A DNA stretch of 64,000 bases from Diplonema japonicum (taxonomy: Eukaryota; Euglenozoa; Diplonemea; Diplonemida; Diplonemidae). The notes below the pieces were generated by a model. That model saw nothing but the letters and a program-made list of their open reading frames with translations, was not told the DNA's origin and did no database searches. The position numbers were made by a program, and so were the translations under genes. The DNA is taken from assembly GCA_964019335.1 (NCBI GenBank), contig OZ025691.1:186001-250000 (forward strand). Reading direction: 5' to 3'. Positions 52,802-63,214 of the stretch are shown here, in pieces. Numbering within the stretch: position 1 is the stretch's first letter; each line of letters opens with the position of its first letter.

Positions 52802-53465
52802 ATTAAATTCAAAAAAAAATTATTTTTTAAAAAAAAATATTAAGATAGTGTGGCGCTTGAAAAGTGTGTTACGAGAGGATGGAAGAAAGAAGAGGAAGAA
52901 AAAGAGAACGAAAAAAAAAAAAGAGGGGGGGAAATGAGGAGGTAACTAACAATTCTCCCACATCATTGTGATTTTTTTCTCTTTTTGAAAGAGTGGCAGA
53001 AAAAAAAACGAAGAAGAAACCCCCCCATTTAATTATTTTTTTATTATAAATCACTTCTTTTTTCCCCCTTTTCTAAGACATAAAATATTCTTCTTTTTGT
53101 TGTTTTTTTTTTTGTGGGCCGTTGCTAACCACTTCGTTTCCTATCATAGTGAATTTTATTTTTGAAAAAAAGAGGGAATGTTATTATTTTTTTTTCCCTC
53201 TTATTCACCTTCTAACTTCTTCTTCTTCTTTTTTTTTTATCTTGTAAAAAAAAAAAAAAAAGCACCCAAATAAAAACCCGATTTAAAAAAAAGGGGGGAG
53301 AGGAGGAGCGGGTCTGACGAGGCCAAGAAAAAAAAAAAAGTAAAATTAAAATAAAAGAAAGAAGAGAGACTCTATTATGTTCAGTCAGGAAGCCATGGCC
53401 AATGGCCAACAAATGTATGTTTTTTAAAAAAAAAAAAAAAGAAGAAAAAAAACAGAGCTGACGCA
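52802..53465. other. Spacer
   Basis: A/T homopolymers with small mixed patches; nothing recognised. Confidence 0.75.
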
Positions 53466-55154
53466 ATGGTGTCAGCAATGAGAGACATGTTGAATATCAC
53501 TGAGGAGCAGGCTATGGAATTTGTTCATAGTATGTGGAGGGGAAAAGGGGGAGAAAACAAAATTACTACAGGCTCTTACCAACCTGGCAGCACTGTGAGC
53601 AGAGTAGTGGAAAAGCTGATGCAGACAATTTGCACCCTGCTCGCCGTTCCTCCTGTTCGGATGAAGAAGACGGGTGAGAAGAACTACACCCGGCCAGGCA
53701 TGCGGCTGCTTGCTGACCGAGCGAAGTTTCATGGCCGTGTGAAGGCCTTGGAGCGTGCGGAGATCCCTGCTGGTGTGCTAGATCAGATCTACCCCTTGGT
53801 GCAGATGCTTGCGATGGTCCCCATAGGTGTTGACATCCCGAGGGCGGGGCTCGTTTTGCGGGAATGGTGCATTTCGGCCTCTGATTTCCACGGTGCCAAG
53901 GCAAGGGGTCCTGCTGAGGCGGCTGCTCTTGAACGCCTATTCCAATCCAGGATGAAGGTCATTCGCGGTGGTGGCATCGCCAGCATGCCTGCGCAGTCTC
54001 CACGCTCCAAGCACTCCCCCGGCCCCGTCTCTCCAAGCACTACTAATAGGTACATTCCACCCCCCCCTTCGCAGATACCCCTCCCCGTCCACACCCACGC
54101 CCTCACTCCCCAGTCGCAGATCCAGCCTCCTCTGTCGCCTCAGACACAGATGTCTGTTTCGCATTATGACCCCCTCTCGCCCACCGAGGCCCCACTCTCT
54201 CCACTCCAGCAGTCGTCTGTGAGGTCGCCCCGATCCCCGCGGTCACCTCGATCCCCACGGTCGCCTCGAAACGAGTCCCCTCAGGTCAACAAGTACGGTG
54301 GCGTCACACATGTCGGCGGCACCTGGGCGCGCTCCCCCACAGGCAGGGACCCGCTGAAGAGAAGGTCCACATCGCAGCCGAAGAAGTCGCCCCGCATGCA
54401 GTCGCCGAGGACACAGTCGCCCGTGAGGTCGATGAGCCCTTCTATGGAACGGGAAGCTCAGGCCCCGTACAATGTGCGCAATGTGCAGGAGGGTGTGGAG
54501 GGGTATGTCCCGCAGATGGCCGTGTCGCCTACAGGGTATAGATCGGTGTACCCAGAGAGCCCTGCGGTGGGGTTGCCACCTCTGCCTCCTCCGTCGCCGA
54601 CGGTGGACAGGCTGCCGATGGCAATGGTGACGTCGGACCAGCACAAGACAAAGGTGGTGCGAGAGATGACCAGCCACGAGTTGGACATGCTTGGCAAGCT
54701 GGGGGACGTGACGGAGCCGGGGTACAACGTGATGGCAAAGCTTGGGGTACCTGATGGCAGGTTGGACTTTGCTGCCTCGCACACCATAGAGGATGCAGGG
54801 CATGTGGTCTCACGGTCGCCGCCTGCATCTCCACCGCAGGCACAGCTACCCGTCGCAGCCTTACAGGAAATATCCCCTGGACTGGGCGCCATCTCACCGA
54901 CACTGGGCGCAGCAGCTAGCCCCATGCCCCAAGATGAACTGCGTCTGTGGCTCAGCATGCGTCGGCTGGACAAGTACACTGATCTCCTGCAGCAGAACGG
55001 GATCGTGTCTCTGCAGCACCTTATGGTCGCTGATGAAAGGCAGCTCTCTGTTCTCCCCATAGGTATGAAAAGGGTAGAACCATAAGTGACTTTATAAATA
55101 ACAGGACCCAAGCGCAAACTCCTCGCTTACATCTCTGGGAAGCTCCGTCCTTGA
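53466..55154 (+). CDS. SAM-domain protein with disordered SPRSPR-rich middle, two exons
   Basis: Exons 53466-55062 and 55105-55154 give 548 residues. The unspliced frame would end in MKRVEP after a truncated domain; removing a 42-nt intron (GTATGAAAAGG...AATAACAG) completes a SAM domain: ELRLWLSMRRLDKYTDLLQQ, LQHLMVADERQLSVLPIGPK and RKLLAYISGKL (about 489-548). Residues 1-170 are helical with no recognised family. The middle (170-420) is Pro/Ser/Arg-rich, with tandem SPRSPR units at 54223-54260. SAM domains mediate oligomerisation or RNA binding; the architecture suggests a scaffold. The intron has no polypyrimidine tract and no A-run. Confidence 0.82.
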
Positions 55155-55733
55155 GTTAATCACTCCCCCCCCCCCCCCCCCCTTCCTTCTTCTTCTTTTT
55201 TTGTAAATTTTATTAGAACTTTCTTTTGTGTCTTTTTTTTAATTATCGTACTAACCCTGGTACGCAATCTGTCCCCCCCCTTTTTTTTTTAACTGCAAAA
55301 AAACTTGTTTTTCCTAAAATGATTTTAGTTTATGCAATTTGTGCCGAGCAAAGAAACCTCTATTTTTTTTTTCTTTTTTTCTTTTTTCTTTTTTTTTTTT
55401 TTTTTTTTACTCGTGCGAGCATCTAACACATAAGTCATTAAGAGTTTTTTTTTTTCTTCTTCTATCTCCTCCGGGGGGGGGAGAGGAGGGATGGTATTTA
55501 TTTAAGCAATAAAAAAAATCCCATTTTTCCTTTTCTCCCCTCCCCCTCTTTTTTTTTTTTTTTAAATGTCTCTTTTTTTTTTGCTGTTGTATGTATTTCC
55601 TCCCCCCCCCCCCCCCCCCTCCCCCTTTCAACCCCCTGTTCCCCCCCCCCCCCGTGTTTTTTATATCTTCGCAAACTTTAAAAAAAAAAAAAAAACGGGC
55701 GAAAAAAAGGAGGGGGGGAGGCAGCGACAAACA
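55155..55733. other. Spacer
   Basis: C-, T- and G-runs. The bases at 55562-55580 resemble the last few bases of the retrotransposon tail plus Ts but are too short to call. Confidence 0.65.
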
Positions 55734-57281
55734 ATGGGTACCGATAAAAGAGAAAACGGCCCGTGCTTCACCCTGAGTCTGGTGAGGTTAAACGCATCGC
55801 ATACATTCTACTGTTTGTGCTTAATAGGAGCAATGGGAATGATTCTGGTGGGCGTCGCAGGTTGGACGACAGCCCAAGACCCGCAAGAAGAAACAGGCGA
55901 CTGCACCGTCTCAGGACCAGGTTTTTGCGAGTGCCAGGAGTATAAGAAGTCAGGTGCAGGGGTACTGTGCGAAAGATTCCAAGCCGCCTTTGAAAGTGTC
56001 GTGTTCAACGGCGATGTTCACACCAACTTAAGATGCGTCCTGAAAATGGGCGGGGGCAGCATGCCGGGATGTCTAGACACTACCTTCACCTACCAAGGGG
56101 TCAACCGGACCTTGGCCGACCCGCAATTCCCAAACCCTTACAGGTGCAAGCTGAACAAAGACACCTTCAACTGCTTCCCCGTTTCGGAGTCGCTTCACAA
56201 CAACGGTTCGACGCAGTACTACGGGCTCATCGTCGGTGGGTCCGTCTGGGCGTTCGTTTCATTATGTGTTCTCTGCATCGCACTGGGTTTGGAAGCACAG
56301 CGACGATCAGCGAAACACACCAAACTCATAGATGATATCGATGAAGAAGAGAACGACCCACATCCAATGTTCAACACCGAACGGCAAGGCTGCTTCCTCA
56401 AAGACGATAATGTCGCTGTGGTGCACAACAACGAGTGGGTCTCCGGCAGGGTCACAGGACGGAACGGGACAAGCTACGACATCGAAGTTTCTGGAAGCAC
56501 GCTCCCAAATGTCGACAAGAGAAAAGTCCGCTCTGCCGGGTTCAAACTAGGAGGCTGGGTCGTTGCCTCTGAAAAGATAACAATCGAGGGAACCGATCCT
56601 AACGTCCAAATCGAAGAAGGCCTTCTAGGCGTTGTTACAAAACTCGATTCTCAAAACTCAATCGAAGTATGTATTGGAGGCAATGTCTTCGTCCCCAGCC
56701 CTGGCCAGGTCATGCCGACACCCCCTGTTCGCCGTGGCCACAAGGTAGAGGTCAACACCAACGCCAGCCAAGAGATCTGGGAAGAGGGTACTGTTGAAGG
56801 TGTTCATGGCGATGGTATACTGCTCGTTACCAAGCAGTCGGGTGGTACTCCAAAAGCTTTTAACTGGGTCAGAAGGCCTTCTGGTATTGTGGTTGAGACG
56901 CTGCCGGATCCTGAGATGCCTGAAGTGCCTTCTGCTTTTATCTTTGTGGACCCTGATCACCATCTGGCACCTACTGTTATGAGTAAAGAGGAGGTTTGCT
57001 TGTACGGAGGTGTGCGTGCAGTTGCTAAAGATCTCGCTGAGTACCGATCTGCGCCAGCGGGTAAGGTGCTTGTGTCTGCTGCGCTGCTCACCTCGTCCCA
57101 CCTCGCGACTCACCATCTTGTGCGGTCTGAGCGAAAGAAGCTCGACCGCATCCTGCACCAACCGGGTGCCCTCCCTTCTCGCGAGCAGCCTCCCCATTCT
57201 CCTTCCCCCATGTCTCGCCGCCCTTCCCTTTCACCGGCATCTCAGGTGCCACCCATTTCTCCGAGGACGGAACCTTACTAG
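55734..57281 (+). CDS. Two-pass membrane protein with Tudor/Agenet-like cytosolic repeats
   Basis: A single exon of 515 residues. A first helix (about 25-47) and a second (about 166-189) enclose a Cys-rich luminal/extracellular loop (CTVSGPGFCECQEY; eight or more cysteines, N-x-T/S sites), like small disulfide-bonded ectodomains. The long C-terminal part holds at least two repeats of barrel type: DNVAVVHNNEWVSGRVTGRN with TSYDIEV, and GHKVEVNTNASQEIWEEGTV with DGILLV. These resemble Agenet/Tudor folds, which read peptide or methyl-lysine marks; in a membrane protein that role is unlikely, so peptide scaffolding is more plausible. The end is Pro/Ser-rich. The ATG was chosen after homopolymer codons. 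Confidence 0.7.
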   Translation: MGTDKRENGPCFTLSLVRLNASHTFYCLCLIGAMGMILVGVAGWTTAQDPQEETGDCTVSGPGFCECQEYKKSGAGVLCERFQAAFESVVFNGDVHTNLRCVLKMGGGSMPGCLDTTFTYQGVNRTLADPQFPNPYRCKLNKDTFNCFPVSESLHNNGSTQYYGLIVGGSVWAFVSLCVLCIALGLEAQRRSAKHTKLIDDIDEEENDPHPMFNTERQGCFLKDDNVAVVHNNEWVSGRVTGRNGTSYDIEVSGSTLPNVDKRKVRSAGFKLGGWVVASEKITIEGTDPNVQIEEGLLGVVTKLDSQNSIEVCIGGNVFVPSPGQVMPTPPVRRGHKVEVNTNASQEIWEEGTVEGVHGDGILLVTKQSGGTPKAFNWVRRPSGIVVETLPDPEMPEVPSAFIFVDPDHHLAPTVMSKEEVCLYGGVRAVAKDLAEYRSAPAGKVLVSAALLTSSHLATHHLVRSERKKLDRILHQPGALPSREQPPHSPSPMSRRPSLSPASQVPPISPRTEPY

Positions 57282-57321
57282 ATTTTTGCAATTGAAGAAA
57301 TAGAAAAGTGTTTTTCATTAT

Positions 57322-57357
<36 letters not shown>

Positions 57358-57380
57358 AGTTTGAGTTTTTTTTTTTTTAA

Positions 57381-57708
57381 AACAACGTACACGGGTCCAC
57401 CAAATAACTTTTTTTTTTTTTTTTTTTCCCACCCAAGTCTGTAAGCAGAATTTCCCACCACTGTTTACGGTATCCCACAACTTTTTTTTTTCCACCGTCC
57501 ACTGCGAAGTCTTTGTTCGCTTCAAAGCAGTTATCGGTGCCAGGTGGCCTCCTTATACTCTCGGACAGGCAGAAAGGCCTCGGAAAGGTCCAGAAGGAGT
57601 TCACGGAGTTCCTTCACTTTTGCTCTTTCCTGTGTAGAAACTTTAAAAAAGTCGGGAGTACTCAGAAGGGCAAAAGCTCGCTTAATTAAGGTGCTTTGCT
57701 GTGTGCGG

Positions 57709-57742
<34 letters not shown>

Positions 57743-57854
57743 TTATGCTACGACATCATGTTTTTTTTGCTCCCCTTGCTACATTTCATGAGGCATAAAA
57801 ATGTCAGAGGTTACCGTAGACGGGAAAAAAGTTATTTGGTTACCGTGTACGTTG

Positions 57855-57856
<2 letters not shown>
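57381..57856. mobile_element. Inverted-repeat element in a T-tract
   Basis: 57381-57410 (AACAACGTACACGGG...CCAAATAACTT) and 57829-57856 (AAGTTATTTGG...CCGTGTACGTTGTT) are inverted copies differing by a few bases. The 420-bp interior has short decayed open frames on both strands, including Phe/Lys-rich runs. Size and structure fit a non-autonomous DNA element. Confidence 0.45.
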
Positions 57857-57900
<44 letters not shown>

Positions 57901-57991
57901 GTTCCAATATTGTTTTTTTTTTTTTTCTTCTTTTTTTTTCGTTCTACTGTAAAACGAGAAAAAAAAAATTCGTCAGAAAAGAAAGTGAAGA

Positions 57992-58575
57992 AATAACTAT
58001 TTATTGCCAACAAATTATGAGTCATTATTTAACTCGAGTTCCCGAATTTTTTGCACGAGGGCCCTGCGGGCCCTCGTGCAAAAAAACGGGTAACGAGAGT
58101 TAAATAATGGCTCATTTGGCGGCAAGTAAGTCGTTTTATTTCACTCTTCGTCATTTGAGTCACTCACTCTTCACTGCTTTCACTGCTTTCACTGCTGTTT
58201 TTTTTCACGCAGGTCAGCCTTTTTGGGGAGTTTTTTAAGGTAATATGGGGTTGCTATTTCGCCGTGGCATTTAAAGGGGAAGTAAGGCACTTATTCCCAC
58301 TTTTAAGGGCTGGAATGGCCTCAGATGGCCAAAAATAGTCAAAATACGCCCACCCCAAAAAAAATTTTCAAGGGGTTGGGTGCATTTTTTTCCACGGCGA
58401 GACTCATTTTTCCACTCTAAAGGGCCATTATTTCACTCTGAAGGGCCATTATTTAACTGCAAAATCTCATTATTTAACTAGTTAAATAATGGCGATTTCG
58501 CGTTAAATAATGGCCATTTCGCGTTAAATAATGAGGCCCCTAGTGAGTGAAGAAAATGACGAAGAGTGAAATAAA
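57992..58575. mobile_element. Palindrome-bearing interspersed repeat, copy 2
   Basis: Nearly identical along its length to 41073-41580. It differs by small indels: an extra TTTCACTGC unit near 58180, an extra ACGCCCACCCC segment near 58345 and a duplicated TTAAATAATGGC block near 58490-58530. The same 18-bp-arm hairpin lies at about 58044-58085. Two copies with internal unit-number differences show spread and later slippage. Confidence 0.75.
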
Positions 58576-58752
58576 AAAAATTTTTTTTTTTCGTTTTACA
58601 AAAAGTTCATTACTTTGGCAAAAAAAAAAAAAAAAAAAAGATGAAGTCCAAGTGTCTTTTTTTTTTTCTTCTAATTCTCAGTTTTTACCCCCGTTTTTTT
58701 TTTCCCCCCCAAACTGTCCTGGAAAAAAAAAAAAAAATAATAATAATAACTA

Positions 58753-58906
58753 TTTACTAAATAAAAATCAGATTACCTGATTTTTACGAGGAATTTTTTT
58801 TTTTCACGAGTAGTTGAATTTCACGAGCGAAGCGAGTGAAATTCAAAAAAACGAGTGAAAAAAAAAAAATTCCGAGTAAAAATCTGGCTGATTTTTATTT
58901 AGTATG
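58753..58906. repeat. 154-bp near-perfect palindrome (foldback element)
   Basis: Left arm TTACTAAATAAAAATCAG and right arm CTGATTTTTATTTAGTA mark the ends, and the arms match inward through TTTTTACGAGGAAT / ATTCCGAGTAAAAA and GAATTTCACGAG / GAGTGAAATTC to a centre at about 58830. Transcribed, it would fold into one long hairpin. It sits directly after (TAA)n. Confidence 0.7.
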
Positions 58907-58935
58907 ATATTTTACTTAATTTTTGTAAAGTTAAA

Positions 58936-59409
58936 TGAGGAAATTTCGGACACAGTGAACCCTTTTATGTTCACTTCTGCGAAATGTTCACACTGATGTC
59001 AAAACTAAGCCTGATTGCCTGAGAAGACGATGTCAAATTGACAGAATTCTGTAGGTTTTGTGTAATTTGTGTCGGCACTTGATCATCGCACTTCAGAAAC
59101 TGCTGGTTTTGTGCAGGGGCTTGATCAGGTCTGACTTCCAGCCAAAATAGCAGGTTCCTTCATCAACAAGGTATCGTGTAAAAGAACGCCTGTATGCATG
59201 GCCAGTGTAATTTTCGGCATTTGCCGGCCTCAGGTGTGATGCTTGGTGGCTCGGAAACCTGGTAAAGTGTGTTTGTGCCTCTTTTGCCTATACCTGGCTG
59301 TGTTTTGGGCAGGTTGGGTTACGTCTCATATTTTGCAAACCAGTTAATTTATATGTCGAGTGACGTTCGAAGTGATTTCTGATTTTTATGGCTCTTTAGA
59401 AATTTCCTC

Positions 59410-59410
<1 letters not shown>
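58936..59410. mobile_element. Possible element with 12-bp perfect inverted ends
   Basis: TGAGGAAATTTC (58936-58947) and GAAATTTCCTCA (59399-59410) are exact inverted repeats. They bound 450 bp of unusually homopolymer-free sequence between a palindrome and a 55-base A-run. No ORF; composition unlike the spacer suggests inserted DNA. Confidence 0.4.
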
Positions 59411-59462
<52 letters not shown>

Positions 59463-59480
59463 AGGGGGGGGGAAAAAAAG

Positions 59481-60482
59481 ATGAAGTCCCCCTCCGAAGC
59501 GGTAGAGATTAAAATAGAAGAAATTGTAGAAAATGGGAGCGGGGTGGGAAAGAAGGATTGGGTGAAGATGGTGTCCTTGGGGGTCTTAGTGATACAAAAC
59601 GCAAGCGCGGTGCTGCTAATGAGGTGGACCCGAACAAAGGGGAAGGGCGAGGTCCCGTTCCACGTTGCGACAACGGTGGTGGCGTCCGAGGTGGCGAAAC
59701 TAACAGCATGCCTCGCGATCGTCTTGGCAACCTCTGGGTTCGATTTACAGAAGACAAGCTTTTCCCTTCGACAGGGCTTAATAGAGGAACGATGGCAGGT
59801 TGTCAAACTTCTCATCCCAGCAATTCTGTATACACTACAGAACAACCTCCTCTTCGTGGCTCTTGAAAACTTAGAAGCAACTATGTTTCAAGTTACGTAC
59901 CAACTCAAACTGCTTCTTACCGCCCTTTTCTCGGTTGTCCTTTTAAACAGAAAACTCACGTCATCAAAATGGGCGGCGCTCTTCATGCTATTCTTCGGTG
60001 TTGTTCTAACACAAATACCCGAGAGTGAAACGACGAAGGTTCACCAACAAGGAGACTGGGCAGTCGGTTTCATAGCTTGCTTAATATGTGGAACGAGTAG
60101 TGGGTTCGCTTCTGTTTACTTTGAAAAGGTTCTAAAGCGACGTGGGGAATCGTCCATCTGGATGCGAAACATCCAGCTGGGAGCATCATCACTGCCTTGT
60201 TCCATTATAGCAATGGTGTTCACGCGGTCTGAGCCGTATCCTTTCTTTGAAGGGTACACTTCTTATGTGTATCTTCTTGTTGCTATCCAAGCGGGGGGCG
60301 GGCTCTTGGTTGCTGTTGTTATAAAGTATGCTGACAATATCTTAAAAGGCTTCGCCACCGCCCTCGCCATTCTCCTGTCCGGTCTTGTCAGCGCGCTTTT
60401 CCTTGATTTCACACCCACCACCACGTTCCTTTCCGGTGCCACGATAGTTATCTGCTCCACGGTGTTTTACTCGATTGGATAA
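59481..60482 (+). CDS. Nucleotide-sugar transporter, SLC35A type
   Basis: A single exon of 333 residues after a poly-A and G-run leader. Ten predicted membrane helices. Family signatures are in order: VLVIQNASAVLLMRWTRT (first helix), the NLLFVALENLEATMFQVTYQ and LKLLLTALFSVVLLNRKLTS block (the SLC35A 'L-x-x-L-x-x-A-T-x-Q-V-x-Y-Q-L-K-I-L-x-T-A' motif), GFASVYFEKVLKR, SIWMRNIQLG and YADNILKGFATALAIL. Members exchange UDP-galactose, UDP-GlcNAc or CMP-sialic acid for the nucleoside monophosphate across the Golgi membrane; the substrate cannot be read from sequence alone. The very clear family match makes the class secure. Confidence 0.95.
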   Translation: MKSPSEAVEIKIEEIVENGSGVGKKDWVKMVSLGVLVIQNASAVLLMRWTRTKGKGEVPFHVATTVVASEVAKLTACLAIVLATSGFDLQKTSFSLRQGLIEERWQVVKLLIPAILYTLQNNLLFVALENLEATMFQVTYQLKLLLTALFSVVLLNRKLTSSKWAALFMLFFGVVLTQIPESETTKVHQQGDWAVGFIACLICGTSSGFASVYFEKVLKRRGESSIWMRNIQLGASSLPCSIIAMVFTRSEPYPFFEGYTSYVYLLVAIQAGGGLLVAVVIKYADNILKGFATALAILLSGLVSALFLDFTPTTTFLSGATIVICSTVFYSIG

Positions 60483-60821
60483 GGATGAGGAAGGAAAGAG
60501 ACAGAAAAAAAAAAATAATTTTTTTTTTTTTTTTTTTTTTTGGTTCGCACCCCCTCTTTTCCCCCTTCCCTTTAATTTGTTTTTTAAAAAAAGTTTTTTT
60601 TTTTCCTTAACCCCCCTTATGCGCCCAACTGCTTCTGTAGAAGGAGTTATTGGGTAGTGGTCTTCTCTGGTCTAAACGAAAGGTCTTGAGAACGGTTTTC
60701 AGAAAGTTGCATCTTGTTGCGCACATTGCTCGGGAATTATGTTTCCTCCGAACCCTGCTGGAGTCGTCACAATTATTTGTGTTAACAAAAAAAAAAAAAA
60801 AAAAAAAAGAAAGACTTTAGC
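60483..60821. other. Spacer and leader of the MLLE gene
   Basis: T- and C-runs and a mixed patch; then an A-run and GACTTTAG, whose AG lies one base ahead of the ATG at 60822, a likely trans-splice acceptor. Confidence 0.6.
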
Positions 60822-61241
60822 ATGTTCGGCCCAACGAGGGGCCAAAATCGGGAAAATCCAAATCAATTACCTTCCCCACCTGGGTCATAAGGGTTTAGTT
60901 TTTCTTCCTTTTTTTCTTCTTTTTTTTCTCTCGTATGTGTGGAAGGGAGGGGGGGAGGAAAAAAAAAAAACGAAAACCCATTCAGGTTGCGGGGGTTTAT
61001 GCTGGCTCCCCCTCCCCATCCTACCATCACATACATGGATATGCCGGTCCCTGTCGGCCAGCAGATACAGCAACAGGTTGTGGACGTCAGGTATCAGAAC
61101 CAGCAGAATTACAATAATGTATGCAGCAAGAAAAAAACCAAAAAAAAGAGAAAAAAAACAAACAAAGGGCAAACCAGTTCGAGTGGTGCGGGTGGTGCAT
61201 TACGTACAAGCCCCTCCGGGGGGTGTGGAGGTATTTAGCGC

Positions 61242-61275
<34 letters not shown>

Positions 61276-61537
61276 TCTCTCAGTCCGGAGCAACAACAGC
61301 AGCTGCTAGCAGAAGCGCGGACCACCATTGCGCAACAGCAGATGCAGCAGAACCCAAACGGGTACCACTCGATGGTCTCGTCTAACCCGACGCCGAACCT
61401 CCAGCAGCAGAACGGCAACATGAACACCTCGCAAGCATGCATGGCATCGTCAGCAGCGGGAACCTTCGGCTTGGCACACGAACCGCACATTGGATGGCCC
61501 ATGAACCCGATCGAGGTGTTGCAGGTATGTTTGCCCG

Positions 61538-61568
<31 letters not shown>

Positions 61569-62080
61569 AACGGCCCACAGTGGGTTCGCTTGTCATGCTT
61601 AGCGGTGAAGAGCCGGCAAGCGGAAAATGTGCGGTCCGCCTCGGAGAGGCAGGGAGGGTGGTGGAGGACGATGGGTCGTATTACCCTTTTGCGGTTCAAG
61701 GCCCGAGAGGGGACGTTGACTGGTATAGAGACGAAGATCTAGTCATCGTGGGGAATAGGCACATGACGGATGAGCGACAGTTGCTAGGGGACCAGCTGTT
61801 TTCAAGAATAGCCGAGTGGCATCCTGCAACGGCTGCAAAGGTGACTGGGATGTTGTTGGATGGCTTGGACGAAGCTGAGCTGGCATCCCTCCTTGTTGAT
61901 ACAGCCCTGCTCCACCATCGTGTGGGCGAGGCGCATGGCATTCTACTGTCTTGTGCAGTCCCTGATGAAACTTCTGTGAGTAGCCCGAACCTTGCGGCCA
62001 TTCCTTCACCACCGCCACCTATAGATCCCTCGTCACCGCCACTCCCTCCTCTTGGCCCTGTTGATGTCTTTGTCAATTAA
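60822..62080 (+). CDS. MLLE (PABC) domain protein with Gln/Pro-rich N-terminus, five exons
   Basis: Exons 60822-60883, 60986-61118, 61168-61230, 61276-61524 and 61568-62080 give 339 residues, with frame kept throughout. The N-terminal 170 residues are Gln/Asn/Pro-rich. Residues about 175-235 (GKCAVRLGEAGRVVEDDG...DVDWYRDEDLVIV) resemble an SH3-like barrel. Residues about 241-300 carry LLGDQLFSRIAEWHPATAAK and VTGMLLDGLDEAELASLL, the MLLE/PABC peptide-binding domain of poly(A)-binding proteins and UBR5, which binds PAM2 peptides. No RNA-recognition motif is present, so this is not a canonical PABP. Exon 3 is only in frame if its acceptor is AACAAACAAAG (ending 61167) rather than the later ACCAG. 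Two acceptors (61167, 61567) follow A-tracts directly. Confidence 0.8.
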
Positions 62081-62092
62081 GGGTGGAGGGAA

Positions 62093-62125
<33 letters not shown>

Positions 62126-62240
62126 CTCGCATTTACACAAGGGGGCAAAAAAAAAAAAAAAAAGAAGAAAAAAAAAAAGAAAAGAAAAAAGAGGAAAAAA
62201 AAAGGGGGGTTTTGGTCCGCCGTGGCTTTTAAACGTTGTT

Positions 62241-62278
<38 letters not shown>

Positions 62279-62859
62279 ATACCTGCAAGCATCTGGGCTC
62301 GAAAAAGTTCCTCTTTTTTTTTTTTGTTTCCCCTTCTTTTTTTTTCTTCCCTTTTACTCCCTTTTTTTATTTTCCCTAATCCTTGTAAATCTCTCTCTCT
62401 TTTTTTTTTTTTTCCTTCTTTTTTTCTAGTACAAAGTCTCTTTTTTTTTCTCCTTTTTTTTTTCTTTTTCCCTCTTTCGTTTGCAAAAGAGAAAACAAAA
62501 AACAAAACAAAAAGATGGAGAAGGGGGAGAAACACACAATAGCAGATTTTATGGTCTCGAGAAAAAAAAAAAAAAAAAAAAAAAAAACGAGAAAAAAAAA
62601 CCAGCTGTGTGTCAGAGAGAAGCCCGAGGCAATGTACTATTGTTCTTTGTTGGGGGGGGGGGGGGGGGGTCCTGGGTTTCTGCTGCCCTCTCTTCCTTCT
62701 TCCACATACCTTATTGTTAGATATTGAATAAGCTCAGTCCCGTTCCCCCCCCTTTTTTTTTCTTTCTTCCTAAAAACAAGGAGAACAATCAACCAAAAGA
62801 AGAAGAAAAATGCATTTACACTGAACCCTCTCCTTTTTCCCTCTCCCCCTTGTACTTCG

Positions 62860-62899
<40 letters not shown>

Positions 62900-63170
62900 C
62901 CCTCCATTCCTTCTACCCCACCTAGGTACATACCAAGCAAGAAAAACAGAACGAGAAAAAAAAAGGGGAAATTGTAAGTTATTTTTTTCCCCCCTTTCTA
63001 TTTCATGTTCTATTTCTTTTGTGTCAAATAAAGGAGAGAGAGGGAAATGAACAGGGATTTAAAAAAAAGAAAAAAAAAAGAGAAAAAAAAAAAGCAAGAA
63101 ACTCTTTCTTTTAATTGTTTTCTTCCTTTTTTTATTTCCCTCTCTTGGCTGTCCTTCTACCTTTCTCTCT

Positions 63171-63214
<44 letters not shown>

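Larger units (their letters stand above)
57282..59480. other. Gene-free block dense in repeat elements
   Basis: Contains four elements listed separately (57381-57856, 57992-58575, 58753-58906, 58936-59410) between long T and A runs. No protein gene is supported. Confidence 0.7.

Noticed and set aside
55562-55580. Third copy of the retrotransposon tail
   Set aside because: Only about ten non-T bases match (TAAATGTCTC); too short to separate from chance in T-rich DNA.
60739-60821. Upstream ATG at 60739 as start of the MLLE protein
   Set aside because: No GT-AG pair joins it to the following exon in the required phase; the ATG at 60822 behind TTTAG fits.
62515-62720. First exons of another gene
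   Set aside because: An ATG frame of 16 residues followed by a Lys-run, with no continuation found before the window's end; mentioned only in the spacer entry.
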